From Pseudomonas sp. MMS21 TM103 (GTDB taxonomy: Bacteria; Pseudomonadota; Gammaproteobacteria; Pseudomonadales; Pseudomonadaceae), in NCBI RefSeq assembly GCF_022132145.1, contig NZ_JAJISP010000002.1, positions 434,001 through 498,000 of the forward strand: a stretch of 64,000 nucleotides of DNA, given 5' to 3'. The position numbers and the translations under genes are program-made. A model generated the notes under the pieces. It ran no database searches. It was not told the origin of the DNA and worked only from the letters and a program-made list of their open reading frames with translations. Positions 29,536 to 39,959 of this stretch are shown piece by piece. Position 1 is the stretch's first letter. Every line of letters begins with the position of its first letter.

Positions 29536-29976
29536 CGGTGATCTCCTCAAGGCGCGCATCATAACGGAGTCGGCAACCCGGGGCGCACCTGACCTGTCCA
29601 GTTAATGGCACGCTAGATTACGCCGGCTGCCGTTTTGTCGCCCTGCTCGGCGGACGCCATCGCTTCACGAGCATGGCCCCGGCCTTATGCCTACAGCTGC
29701 ATCCATGGGCTGCCTGCGGGCACACCCCACATCCTACTAGTAGGAGGCGCGCCCCGCGGCGATGCGTGCCACCGGCCCGCTGAACTCACAGGCATCGCCC
29801 CGGCTCGACCCTGCTGCAGGTTCAGGTGGTGTCTGGCGTCGGCAGCAATGACTGAGTGAGAAAAGGCCGCACCGCCATAAGACCTATGACATGGCAAGCC
29901 TCGCCAAGCAGAGCTAGCTTGAAGACTCTGCAGCAAACAATCCGGTTTGCACCGTGCAAGCCACAGGAGACGCGCA
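29536..29976. other. Intergenic region between rlmM and acnA
   Basis: 441 bp between divergent genes, without a supported ORF or RNA gene. It contains a perfect 12-bp palindrome CCTACTAGTAGG at 29733-29744 and the acnA ribosome-binding site (CAGGAGA before 29977). A promoter for acnA must lie here, but I see no strong -10/-35 pair. Confidence 0.6.
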
Positions 29977-32718
<2,742 letters not shown>

Positions 32719-32756
32719 TTGTGAGGCTCAGCCTGCCGACTCGCCGGCGAAACCGC

Positions 32757-32795
32757 CCTAGCGCCATCCGGGAAGTGATCCCGAATGACGCTAGG
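32757..32795 (-). other. Imperfect hairpin downstream of acnA
   Basis: Two 17-nt arms around a 5-nt loop lie 39 bp after the acnA stop in a 291-bp gap. The two mismatched positions are C opposite A on the plus strand but become G-U wobbles on the minus strand, so the structure pairs fully only in a minus-strand transcript. No U-tract is present. It may be a repetitive palindrome, an mRNA end stabiliser or part of an antisense RNA. Confidence 0.4.
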
Positions 32796-33009
32796 ACAAC
32801 CTCAGCAACCACAGATGCATAGCGCCGCTGCCACTGACAGTTATTGCATCCCAAGCCCCCATTGCAAGCACGAACGGTCCCGCTCTGTTTTGTCGCCCGC
32901 GCAAATGTGAAGCCGTTGAAGATCCAGTTACACTGCGCGGCATATTTACCTCTCAACTTCAGCCCTGCCTGGCCGATGACAAGGCATAACCCTTAGGGAC
33001 AAGCTCCTC

Positions 33010-34575
33010 ATGCGCAACAATCAGCCCATCACCCAACGCGAACGCACCTTCGCGCCCCAGCAGCGCCTGATCTCCACCACGGATGCCAAAGGCCAGATCA
33101 CCTATTGCAACGACGCGTTCGTCGAAATCAGTGGCTTCAGCCAGGACGAGTTGATGGGTGCGCCACACAATCTGGTGCGTCACCCGGATGTGCCGTCGGC
33201 AGTGTTCGCCCACATGTGGAACACCCTGAAGCAGGGTCGCCCCTGGATGGGCATCGTCAAAAACCGCAGCAAGAATGGCGATCACTACTGGGTCAATGCC
33301 TACGTCACGCCGATACTGGAAAAAAGCCAGGTGGTTGGCTACGAGTCGGTACGGATCAAACCGACCGCCGAGCAAGTGCGCCGCGCCGAAGCCCTGTACC
33401 AGCGCATCAACAGCGGCAAGTCCGCCGTCCCCAGCCGTGATCAGTGGTTACCGACCCTGCAAAACTGGCTGCCCTTTATCCTGGTCAGCCAGATCGGCTT
33501 CCTTATCGGTACCTGGCTCGACTCCAGCTGGGGCTTTGCCGTTGCCGCCCTGCTCTCGGTACCGCTCGGGCTGATTGGCCTCAACTGGCAACAGCGCGGG
33601 ATGAAACGCCTGCTGCAATTGGCCGAGCAAACCACCTCCGACCCGCTGATCGCCCAGATGTACACCGACAGCCGCGGTGCCCAGGGCCGCCTGGAAATGT
33701 CCCTCCTCGGCCAGGAAGCACGCTTGAAAACCTGCCTGACGCGCCTACAGGACAGCGCCGAAGGCCTGGCCAAACAGGCCAAACAGGCCGACACCCTGGC
33801 ACACAGCAGCTCGGCCGGCCTGGATCGCCAACGCCAGGAAACCGAGCAGGTTGCTACCGCAGTCAACGAAATGGCTGCCACCACCCTGGAAGTCGCCAGT
33901 AACGTCGCCCGCACCGCCATCGCCACCCAGGAAGCGAATCGCCTGACCAGCGAAGGCCGCTCCATCACTGCGGAAACCCGGGCTGCCATTCAGCGCCTCT
34001 CGCAGTCGGTCGGTGACACCGGCGAAACTGTCACCCGCCTGGCCCAGGACAGCAACGAAATCGGCGGCGTAGTTGACGTAATCAAAGGCATCGCCGACCA
34101 GACCAACCTGCTCGCCCTCAACGCCGCCATCGAGGCTGCCCGCGCCGGTGAAATGGGTCGCGGCTTTGCCGTGGTGGCCGACGAAGTCCGCTCGCTGGCA
34201 CAACGCACCGCCGAATCCACCGGGCAGATTCACCAACTGATAGCCAAGCTGCAGCGCACCGCCGAAGAAGCGGTAATGACCATGGAAATCGGCCGCAAAC
34301 AAGCCGATGAAGGCGTCGACCGCGTACAACAAGCCGACCTGGCCCTTGCTGGGATCAGTGACGCGGTGTCCAATATCGCCGACATGGCCGACCAGATTGC
34401 CGCCGCCGCCGAGGAACAAAGCTCGGTCGCCGACGAAATCAACCGCAACATCACCAACATCGCCCAACTGTCCGACCAGACCGCCAGCGAAGCGCAAAGC
34501 TCCGCCGTGCTCAGCGAAGCACTCACCGCCACCGCGCAAGGGCAGTACTCGCTGGTCGAACGCTTCAACCGCTAA
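33010..34575 (+). CDS. aer: Aer-type PAS chemoreceptor
   Basis: A 521-residue receptor without a periplasmic domain: N-terminal PAS (about 20-115, including [19 protein letters not shown] and [10 protein letters not shown], the Aer FAD-binding type), a hydrophobic hairpin of two membrane segments (about 150-195), then a HAMP-like linker and the methyl-accepting signalling domain with the conserved tip [19 protein letters not shown]. It mediates aerotaxis/energy taxis through CheA-CheW. It follows acnA as in other pseudomonads, with its own leader, and ends at a strong hairpin. Confidence 0.93.
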   Translation: MRNNQPITQRERTFAPQQRLISTTDAKGQITYCNDAFVEISGFSQDELMGAPHNLVRHPDVPSAVFAHMWNTLKQGRPWMGIVKNRSKNGDHYWVNAYVTPILEKSQVVGYESVRIKPTAEQVRRAEALYQRINSGKSAVPSRDQWLPTLQNWLPFILVSQIGFLIGTWLDSSWGFAVAALLSVPLGLIGLNWQQRGMKRLLQLAEQTTSDPLIAQMYTDSRGAQGRLEMSLLGQEARLKTCLTRLQDSAEGLAKQAKQADTLAHSSSAGLDRQRQETEQVATAVNEMAATTLEVASNVARTAIATQEANRLTSEGRSITAETRAAIQRLSQSVGDTGETVTRLAQDSNEIGGVVDVIKGIADQTNLLALNAAIEAARAGEMGRGFAVVADEVRSLAQRTAESTGQIHQLIAKLQRTAEEAVMTMEIGRKQADEGVDRVQQADLALAGISDAVSNIADMADQIAAAAEEQSSVADEINRNITNIAQLSDQTASEAQSSAVLSEALTATAQGQYSLVERFNR

Positions 34576-34583
34576 ACACAACC

Positions 34584-34612
34584 AGGGCGCCCGAGCAGAC
34601 TCGGCGCGCCCT
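34584..34612 (+). terminator. Rho-independent-like terminator after aer
   Basis: A long GC stem (AGGGCGCCCGAG paired with CTCGG-C-GCGCCCT, one bulge) followed by CAGTTTTG starts 9 bp after the aer stop. Confidence 0.7.
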
Positions 34613-35062
34613 CAGTTTTGGGCACAGCTGGTTCCTCGGCGGCTCTCCGACGGTTGTGCTGCGGATGGTATTCAACGTACGCCAGCAACAGCCCACCGCC
34701 AATCCTATCGCCGCGCCCATCTCAGCTCGACGCCAGAACTGAGCGCTTGTGAAAAACGCTCGCCTACGGCAGCCAGCTGCAAACGACCCGACCGCAGCGC
34801 GCCTTGCCGCACAAGCCTGGAGACGGTCTCGCAACATCACTCGATACTTTCACAACCGCTAAGGACTGACCGGCTCGCAGCTTGAGTTGCTGGCGGCTCG
34901 GCGCGCATTGCGCTCGATCGAACGCCGCCCCAGAGGCGGCGTTTTGCGTAAGAGCCTGCGGCTCTGCAGTCGGCCAACAAATTCCTCACACAGTCCGACA
35001 CGCCCTTCACATCGAGCTCCTTAGGCTTCAGCGATTCTCTCGACCTACGCATAGAGGTTGTT
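34613..35062. other. Gene-free stretch between aer and eptA
   Basis: 450 bp without a supported gene. It holds a second perfect hairpin at 34921-34943 (AACGCCGCC / GGCGGCGTT, 5-nt loop) followed by TTGCG, and a small AGAGCC-TGC-GGCTCT hairpin after it. The left part resembles decayed coding DNA but matches nothing I recognise. The eptA ribosome-binding site (AGAGG) is at its right end. Confidence 0.5.
34921..34946 (+). terminator. Orphan terminator-like hairpin
   Basis: A 9-bp perfect stem with 5-nt loop followed by a short T run lies 115 bp upstream of eptA, with no intact gene before it. It may be the remains of the 3' end of a lost gene. Confidence 0.5.
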
Positions 35063-36037
35063 GTGCGAAAAAACTCGCAGTCAACCGAAACCCCCGAAGG
35101 CGCTGCCAAGTGGACCTTCGCCATCAGCCGCAACGTTCTGATCATGGTCGTTGCTCTGTGGTTGATGCTGACCACGAACATCCCCTTCTGGCGTGATATA
35201 TGGCAAGGCGTGGGCGGCTGGAGCAATGACAACACCCTGTTCCTGATCACCTTGCCAGTGCTGGTTTGGCTGTGGCTTTACCTGTTGCTCAGCCTTCTGG
35301 CCTGGGGCCGGTTGACCAAGGCGATCCTGGGAGTGCTGCTGGTGTCGGCGCCGGCCAGTTTCTTCATGAGCAGCTACGGCATCGTCATCGACTACAACAT
35401 GCTGACTAACGTGCTGCCGACCGACAGTGCCGAGGCCCTGGATCTATTCAGCTGGGGCATGTTCGGCTGGCTGTTGATACTCGGCGTCTTACCCGCATTA
35501 GTCGTCAGCCGGGTACGCCTGATCGCTCGGCCTTGGGCGCATGAGCTGGGCTTCAAGTTGGCGAGCATGGTCCTGGGTCTGGTTTGCCTGGCCGGCATCA
35601 TGATGAGCAACTATCAGTCGTATGCCTCGCTGCTGCGCAATCACCATGAACTGCGCCTGCTGCTGACCCCGTCCAACGTGGTGGCGGCGGTCCATGGTTA
35701 TAGCAAGCGTCAGTTTGCGACTCCGACCAAGCTGCAGGTGGTTGGTGCCGATGCCTACCAGGTCAAGCCGGTAGGTGGAACCGCCAAGCCCAAGGTGACG
35801 ATCCTAGTCGTCGGTGAAACCGCTCGGGCGGCAGACTTTTCACTCAACGGTTACGCTCGCCCGACCAACCCGGAACTGGCCAAGCAGGATGTCATCAGCT
35901 TCAGCAATGCCAGCTCCTGCGGCACCGCCACGGCAGTATCGGTGTCCTGCATGTTCCTCGATGTCGGCCACGACCACTATCGATTGGCACCGCAGAATTT
36001 CAGCCGCAGCCCAAGTTCCACCGCGATGGCGGAGTAG
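35063..36037 (+). pseudogene. eptA: Truncated phosphoethanolamine-lipid A transferase
   Basis: The frame gives 324 residues; intact EptA proteins are about 545. The five-helix membrane domain (about 20-190) is complete, and the periplasmic sulfatase-fold domain begins normally, including the metal-ligand motif VGETARAADFSLNGY and the catalytic-threonine region SSCGTATAVSVSCMF. EptA similarity ends near 35975. The last 20 codons or so read through the reverse strand of a truncated VOC gene. The remaining zinc ligands and C-terminal half are lost, so the enzyme should be inactive. EptA modifies lipid A and gives polymyxin resistance. The start is GTG, preceded by AGAGG. Confidence 0.88.
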
Positions 36038-36090
36038 AAGCTGAACGCGCGGTCGAAGTCGGTGATCCCGACACATACATGAGAAATCAT
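35977..36090 (-). pseudogene. Truncated VOC/glyoxalase-family gene
   Basis: From the ATG at 36090 (AAGGA 7 nt upstream) the minus strand encodes MISHVCVGITDFDRAFSFYS, then LGLRLKFC, the clear start of a VOC-family (glyoxalase/dioxygenase-like) protein. It meets a stop at 35977 after only 37 codons; relatives are about 120-130 residues. Similarity stops where the truncated eptA begins, so both genes lost their 3' parts at the same junction. It was too short to be noticed as an ORF. Confidence 0.75.
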
Positions 36091-36158
36091 GATCCATCCT
36101 TAATCTGCAGCCTGATGGACAGCCACTAGAGTATCCAGCGAAGCGGGTTAACCAAGGC

Positions 36159-36506
36159 TCAGGTCCTGAACATGGACAAATCCAGCGGCAACTCTTCACC
36201 CAACCACGCCGCATGGGTGCTGTGGTCGGCCAGGTCGTCACCGGTCACAGCATGCACCAGGACGGACAAACCCTGGCGATTGCTCTCCAGCCAGGGCAGC
36301 AGCTGATCGAACTGCGCCTGGTCGAAAGACAGCTGGCAGCTCCAGCGCGGATGCGGACCAACCAGGCGCTGATGAATACGCCCGACCTTGACGGCGAATA
36401 GCTCTCCGGCCCGTTCGCAGAGCGAGGTAGTCAGCGCCAGAGACTGCCCATCGAAGTAGACATGCGCATGGTACTGGAGGTAGTCATTGCTGGGGCGCTT
36501 GGTCAT
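36159..36506 (-). CDS. DOPA 4,5-dioxygenase family protein
   Basis: A 115-residue protein with the family pattern YHAHVYFD near the N-terminus, the metal-region VGPHPRWSCQLSF and the C-terminal LVHAVTGDDLADHSTHAAWLG. Relatives are about 110-120 residues, so it looks intact. Fungal and bacterial members cleave catechol rings; the bacterial substrate is usually unknown. Its start overlaps the stop of an upstream ORF remnant as ATGA. Confidence 0.85.
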   Translation of the reverse strand: MTKRPSNDYLQYHAHVYFDGQSLALTTSLCERAGELFAVKVGRIHQRLVGPHPRWSCQLSFDQAQFDQLLPWLESNRQGLSVLVHAVTGDDLADHSTHAAWLGEELPLDLSMFRT

Positions 36507-36760
36507 GGGTGGGCCTCGGTGGGTCGCATAACGAGCAGCATGCCTGCCATGCCTGGCTGATTAGTCTGCTGCGCTCTAGGATAATCCCGCATCTGCACTC
36601 TCGATGGCCAGCACATGAACCGCTTTCGCACGATAGATCGCAAGACCACCAGAGAGAACACGAGCTGCGCCTGATCGGGCCACACACTCACATCGTCCAG
36701 CACGGTGACGGGCACTTTATCAATCCCGAACAAATAACCCTGCGCGGGCAGAGTGCACAA
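36503..36760 (-). pseudogene. ORF upstream of the DOPA-dioxygenase-like gene, probably a remnant
   Basis: An 85-codon frame from a TTG, open back to about 36820, ending ATGA-overlapped with the dioxygenase-like gene. The product contains LPAQGYLFGIDKVPVTVLDD and then loses protein-like character. A neighbouring minus frame (36688-36972) has a VDFGPGVGLIG motif reminiscent of methyltransferases. Together they look like a frameshifted, decayed gene that was coupled to the dioxygenase. I do not recognise the original. Confidence 0.3.
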
Positions 36761-37035
36761 CTCGAGTGCATCTTGGGTCTGTCGGCATCGAGGTCTTGCC
36801 TGGCCAGGCCGGGCCTGTGCTCACAAAGCGCACGCTGCGCCTGATCCGGCTCGCACGGACGTATCCACCCCGGACGCCATACGGCTTTATGACGACCTAT
36901 AAGGCCCACACCCGGGCCGAAATCCACGAATGATAGGCAAGGCAGGTCAACGGTAATGACATCCATGGCCACATGCCATTCAGGGCGCCACTCGAATAGT
37001 GCGAGCAGCGGCCTTGGCTATTTTAATGCATCACA

Positions 37036-37269
37036 TCAATTTTCAGCCTGGCCGCACCTGGCATCGCCTTTAACCGCGCAAGCAAAGGCGGCAGCCTGCT
37101 CACGTTTTAGCAGGTTGCCGCGTTTATGAAACATCCGAGCAAGCAGTCGGTCAGCGCTTAACCCAGGATTACGGTGAAAAAACGCAACCTGCTCATTTTG
37201 CCAACCGCTATTACAGGTAATGCCACCCGCGCCACAAAAACTGCACACTGAGCCGCCCACCCAGATCAA
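37036..37269 (-). CDS. Unrecognised small ORF with a cysteine pair
   Basis: A 77-codon frame whose C-terminal half (NPGLSADRLLARMFHKRGN then LLKREQAAAFACAVKGDA) looks like a real helical protein segment, with a CSFCGAG motif near the N-terminus. No clear ribosome-binding site or neighbour supports it. It may be the C-terminal remnant of a lost gene. Confidence 0.3.
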   Translation of the reverse strand: MIWVGGSVCSFCGAGGITCNSGWQNEQVAFFHRNPGLSADRLLARMFHKRGNLLKREQAAAFACAVKGDARCGQAEN

Positions 37270-37653
37270 AGGACCAGACCACCGACCGTCCGAAGTGCAG
37301 GCCTGAATTAACCCTGCGAAGCGCCTACTAGGGGCAACACCAAGCCTTTGCAGGTTTAATTCAAGGGCGTTTTCTTGATGAAGTCGTTATTTAATTAAGC
37401 ACTCGAGAATACAACTGAACTATAGCGGGCACTTAAGATCTCACCCAGGTTAATGACATTGTGTTGCATTCAGATTTTGTGGGCGCCAGGTTATTTGAAT
37501 GCCAAAATGGCCCCCATGCCAATAAACTGGCGTAGTGCAAATTCACACTCAAACCCCGCTCCCACTTAAGTATTTAATTGTTTAATTGCTCATTATATTT
37601 ATTAGGCCTAAGCTGCAATTTCAATTATGACATCTGAATTTATAGGCCCTAAC
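37270..37653. promoter_or_regulatory. AT-rich upstream region of the autotransporter gene
   Basis: About 380 bp without a gene, visibly AT-richer than the rest of the window, especially 37370-37650. It includes an imperfect 12-bp inverted repeat (CGCCAGGTTATT at 37484-37495, AATAAACTGGCG at 37521-37532, one mismatch). The promoter of the autotransporter should be here. AT-rich upstream DNA of this kind is often bound by H-NS-like MvaT/MvaU silencers in pseudomonads (inference). Confidence 0.4.
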
Positions 37654-39747
37654 ATGAAAGCCAGCTTAATCTCTCTAGCGGTGGCGACTGCCATTTTGGC
37701 TTGGGCACCAATCAGCTCGGCGCGCGAGGCCGTCGCGCTTCCAGGCGTGGTAGGTGCAGAAGGTGAGCTGAATGGCGTAGACACCACGGGCGGTGCCACA
37801 TTGACCATTACCGACGGCCAGAATATCAATACCAATAACGATCTCGGTGGTGCTTTTACCACTGACTCCAACAATACGGGCAACCTTCTGTTCCTTGGCG
37901 ACTCGATCGTGACCGGCTCTACCGGTGAGCCAGGGGTTCTGTTCCTCAATATCAGCGCCGGCGCCGCTGGTAAAGAGGTGACCTTCAACGGTGATGTCCA
38001 CGCAACTACAACAGAGATCAGCGGGACAGGGACCATAAACTTCAATGGTGACGTGATCTCAGCACCGGTATTTCTTGGTGATGGCTTTCTCAATCTCGGT
38101 GCCGGCAACTTATTGACAGGCGCCATTACGACCAATACCGCAAATACCGGTACGTTGACGCTGAATAGCGGTAGCAATGTAAACGGGGCTATTGGTGGCG
38201 CAAGTGGGCTGAAGCAAATCATTGTATCGGGTGGCGATGCGTCTATTACCGGTTCCGTGCAGGCTCAAGGATTCAGCCTCGGCGCGAACACACTGAACAT
38301 TACTGGGGCGTTGACCACTAACGCCAACGGCACGATTGCGACCACGCTCGCCGGTAATACCGTGTACGGTAATATTCAGCCGTCCGGCTCCTCGAATATT
38401 AGTGCTGCTGGCATTACGGTAATTCCAACCGTATCTGGCGTATTGACCGCCGGTACGACATTCAGGATTGTTGGCGGCCTTTCCGGCACCAACGGGGCAT
38501 TGGTGACGGTTCTCAACACCAACCCGCTTTACACCTTCTCCAGCGTGCCTACCACCACTGGCGACGTACTCATAACGGTTGAGTCGGTTTCCTTGGGCTC
38601 GCCTGTCGCCGACTTGGCAGCAGGGTCACTCCTTGGCGCAGCTGCTCCAGTGGGTTCCGATCTGCTGGCCATTCAGGGCGCAGTCCTTGCTCTTCCCAAT
38701 GCACCCGCCGTCAAGAATGCCTTGGTTCAGCTGGCCCCGAGCAGCACCAACCTGGCAGCCCCCTGGGTTGCAGGTCAGACGACGCGTCTTATGGAAGACA
38801 TGTTGCAGGCTCGCGTGGAAGAGATCCAGAACATGTGCTGTGACGCCAACTGCGGGCCAAATAAGCCCAAAGAAGTGCGTAACTGTGAAGGTGACGAGCA
38901 GCAGAGTAACTGGTGGGCCAAGAGCTTTGGCAGTGTAGGCAACCAAGACGATGTCAATGATAGTAACGGCTATGACACTGAAACCTATGGTCTGGTGCTG
39001 GCTTATGATCGACCAGTGAGCGTCGACACCCGCATTGGTGTAAGCGCGGGTTATGCAAATAGCACAATTGATGGAAATGGCTCCTCTGGCGAGACAAATA
39101 TCGATTCTTACCAGCTGACCGGTTATCTCAACTACACGCCCGGCCCTTGGTATGTTCAGGGCGCTTTGACCGCCGGGATAGACCATTATGACGGGAAACG
39201 CCAAATCACATTGCCAGGCGTGAATCGCGTCGCGAAATCTGACTATGATGGGCAGCAGTACACCGCTCTCGTCTCGGCAGGGAAACATTTTTACCTTGAC
39301 CAAGCGGTCACTGTTACACCGTTCGCATCACTGCAGACGTCGCTTATCAACGTCGACAGTTATACCGAGCGCGGCGCTGGTGCATTGAATCACCGCGTGG
39401 ATGATCAAGATTACACCCTGACACAATCAGGTTTGGGTGTGAAAATTGAACGCGTCATTCAATCCGGTGCCAACACATATTCCCCTGAGGCTCATGTTAA
39501 ATGGCTGCATGATTTCAGCGACACGACCACGGAACAGACCGCAGCCTTCGCGGGTAGCGGCTCAGCGTTTAACGTGAAAGGGATAGAGCAAGATCGGGAT
39601 ATGTACAACGTCGGAGCAGGCGTTACATTCCTCTCCTGCAATTGCGATAACAATTCTTGGACGGTCAAGGGCCAATACGACTACAAGTGGAATGATAGCG
39701 ACTACTCGTCAAATCAGTTGTCACTTATAGCGAGTCTTAAATACTAA
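37654..39747 (+). CDS. Autotransporter with C-terminal beta-barrel
   Basis: 697 residues from the ATG at 37654; the frame is open to 37627. Signal peptide residues 1-23 (MKASLISLAVATAILAWAPISSA). Residues 30-315 form a short Gly/Asn/Thr-rich passenger of beta-helix type (repeated TGTINFNGDV and GTLTLNSGSNVNGAI patterns), 318-392 a helical linker, and about 415-697 the autotransporter barrel ending in an aromatic residue (ASLKY). All six cysteines are clustered: 395, 396, 400 and 411 before the barrel, and 662 and 664 in a late strand. No protease or adhesin catalytic motif is seen. Base composition is AT-richer than the core genes, suggesting transfer. Confidence 0.9.
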   Translation: MKASLISLAVATAILAWAPISSAREAVALPGVVGAEGELNGVDTTGGATLTITDGQNINTNNDLGGAFTTDSNNTGNLLFLGDSIVTGSTGEPGVLFLNISAGAAGKEVTFNGDVHATTTEISGTGTINFNGDVISAPVFLGDGFLNLGAGNLLTGAITTNTANTGTLTLNSGSNVNGAIGGASGLKQIIVSGGDASITGSVQAQGFSLGANTLNITGALTTNANGTIATTLAGNTVYGNIQPSGSSNISAAGITVIPTVSGVLTAGTTFRIVGGLSGTNGALVTVLNTNPLYTFSSVPTTTGDVLITVESVSLGSPVADLAAGSLLGAAAPVGSDLLAIQGAVLALPNAPAVKNALVQLAPSSTNLAAPWVAGQTTRLMEDMLQARVEEIQNMCCDANCGPNKPKEVRNCEGDEQQSNWWAKSFGSVGNQDDVNDSNGYDTETYGLVLAYDRPVSVDTRIGVSAGYANSTIDGNGSSGETNIDSYQLTGYLNYTPGPWYVQGALTAGIDHYDGKRQITLPGVNRVAKSDYDGQQYTALVSAGKHFYLDQAVTVTPFASLQTSLINVDSYTERGAGALNHRVDDQDYTLTQSGLGVKIERVIQSGANTYSPEAHVKWLHDFSDTTTEQTAAFAGSGSAFNVKGIEQDRDMYNVGAGVTFLSCNCDNNSWTVKGQYDYKWNDSDYSSNQLSLIASLKY

Positions 39748-39764
39748 TACGATGTAGCTAGGAC

Positions 39765-39814
39765 GGGCCGCGATTCTTTCTGTGAGTGTTATTGCACAGA
39801 AAGAATCGCGGCCC
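39765..39814. terminator. Perfect 20-bp inverted repeat after the autotransporter
   Basis: Two 20-nt arms are perfectly complementary around the loop AGTGTTATTG. It starts 17 bp after the autotransporter stop and is followed by only TTAATTT on the plus strand. It should act as a strong 3' end structure, possibly for both directions. Confidence 0.75.
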
Positions 39815-39949
39815 TTAATTTCGAGGCATGCGCCAGTAATGGTCGCTGCCTACCCCTCCGCAATGCCAGCAACTTAAGAAACTTCCCAATAAATATCCTA
39901 CGGGTATCGCTCCAATCAGCACATGGGAGAATTTCTCTTCGCCTCCCAA
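39815..39949 (-). pseudogene. Possible small ORF or remnant
   Basis: A 44-codon minus-strand frame from a TTG, with a hydrophobic centre (FSHVLIGAIPVGYLLGSFLS) and a CWHCGG motif, ending directly at the 20-bp inverted repeat. No clear ribosome-binding site. It might be the end of a lost membrane-protein gene. Confidence 0.2.
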
Positions 39950-39959
39950 TCCACACCCC

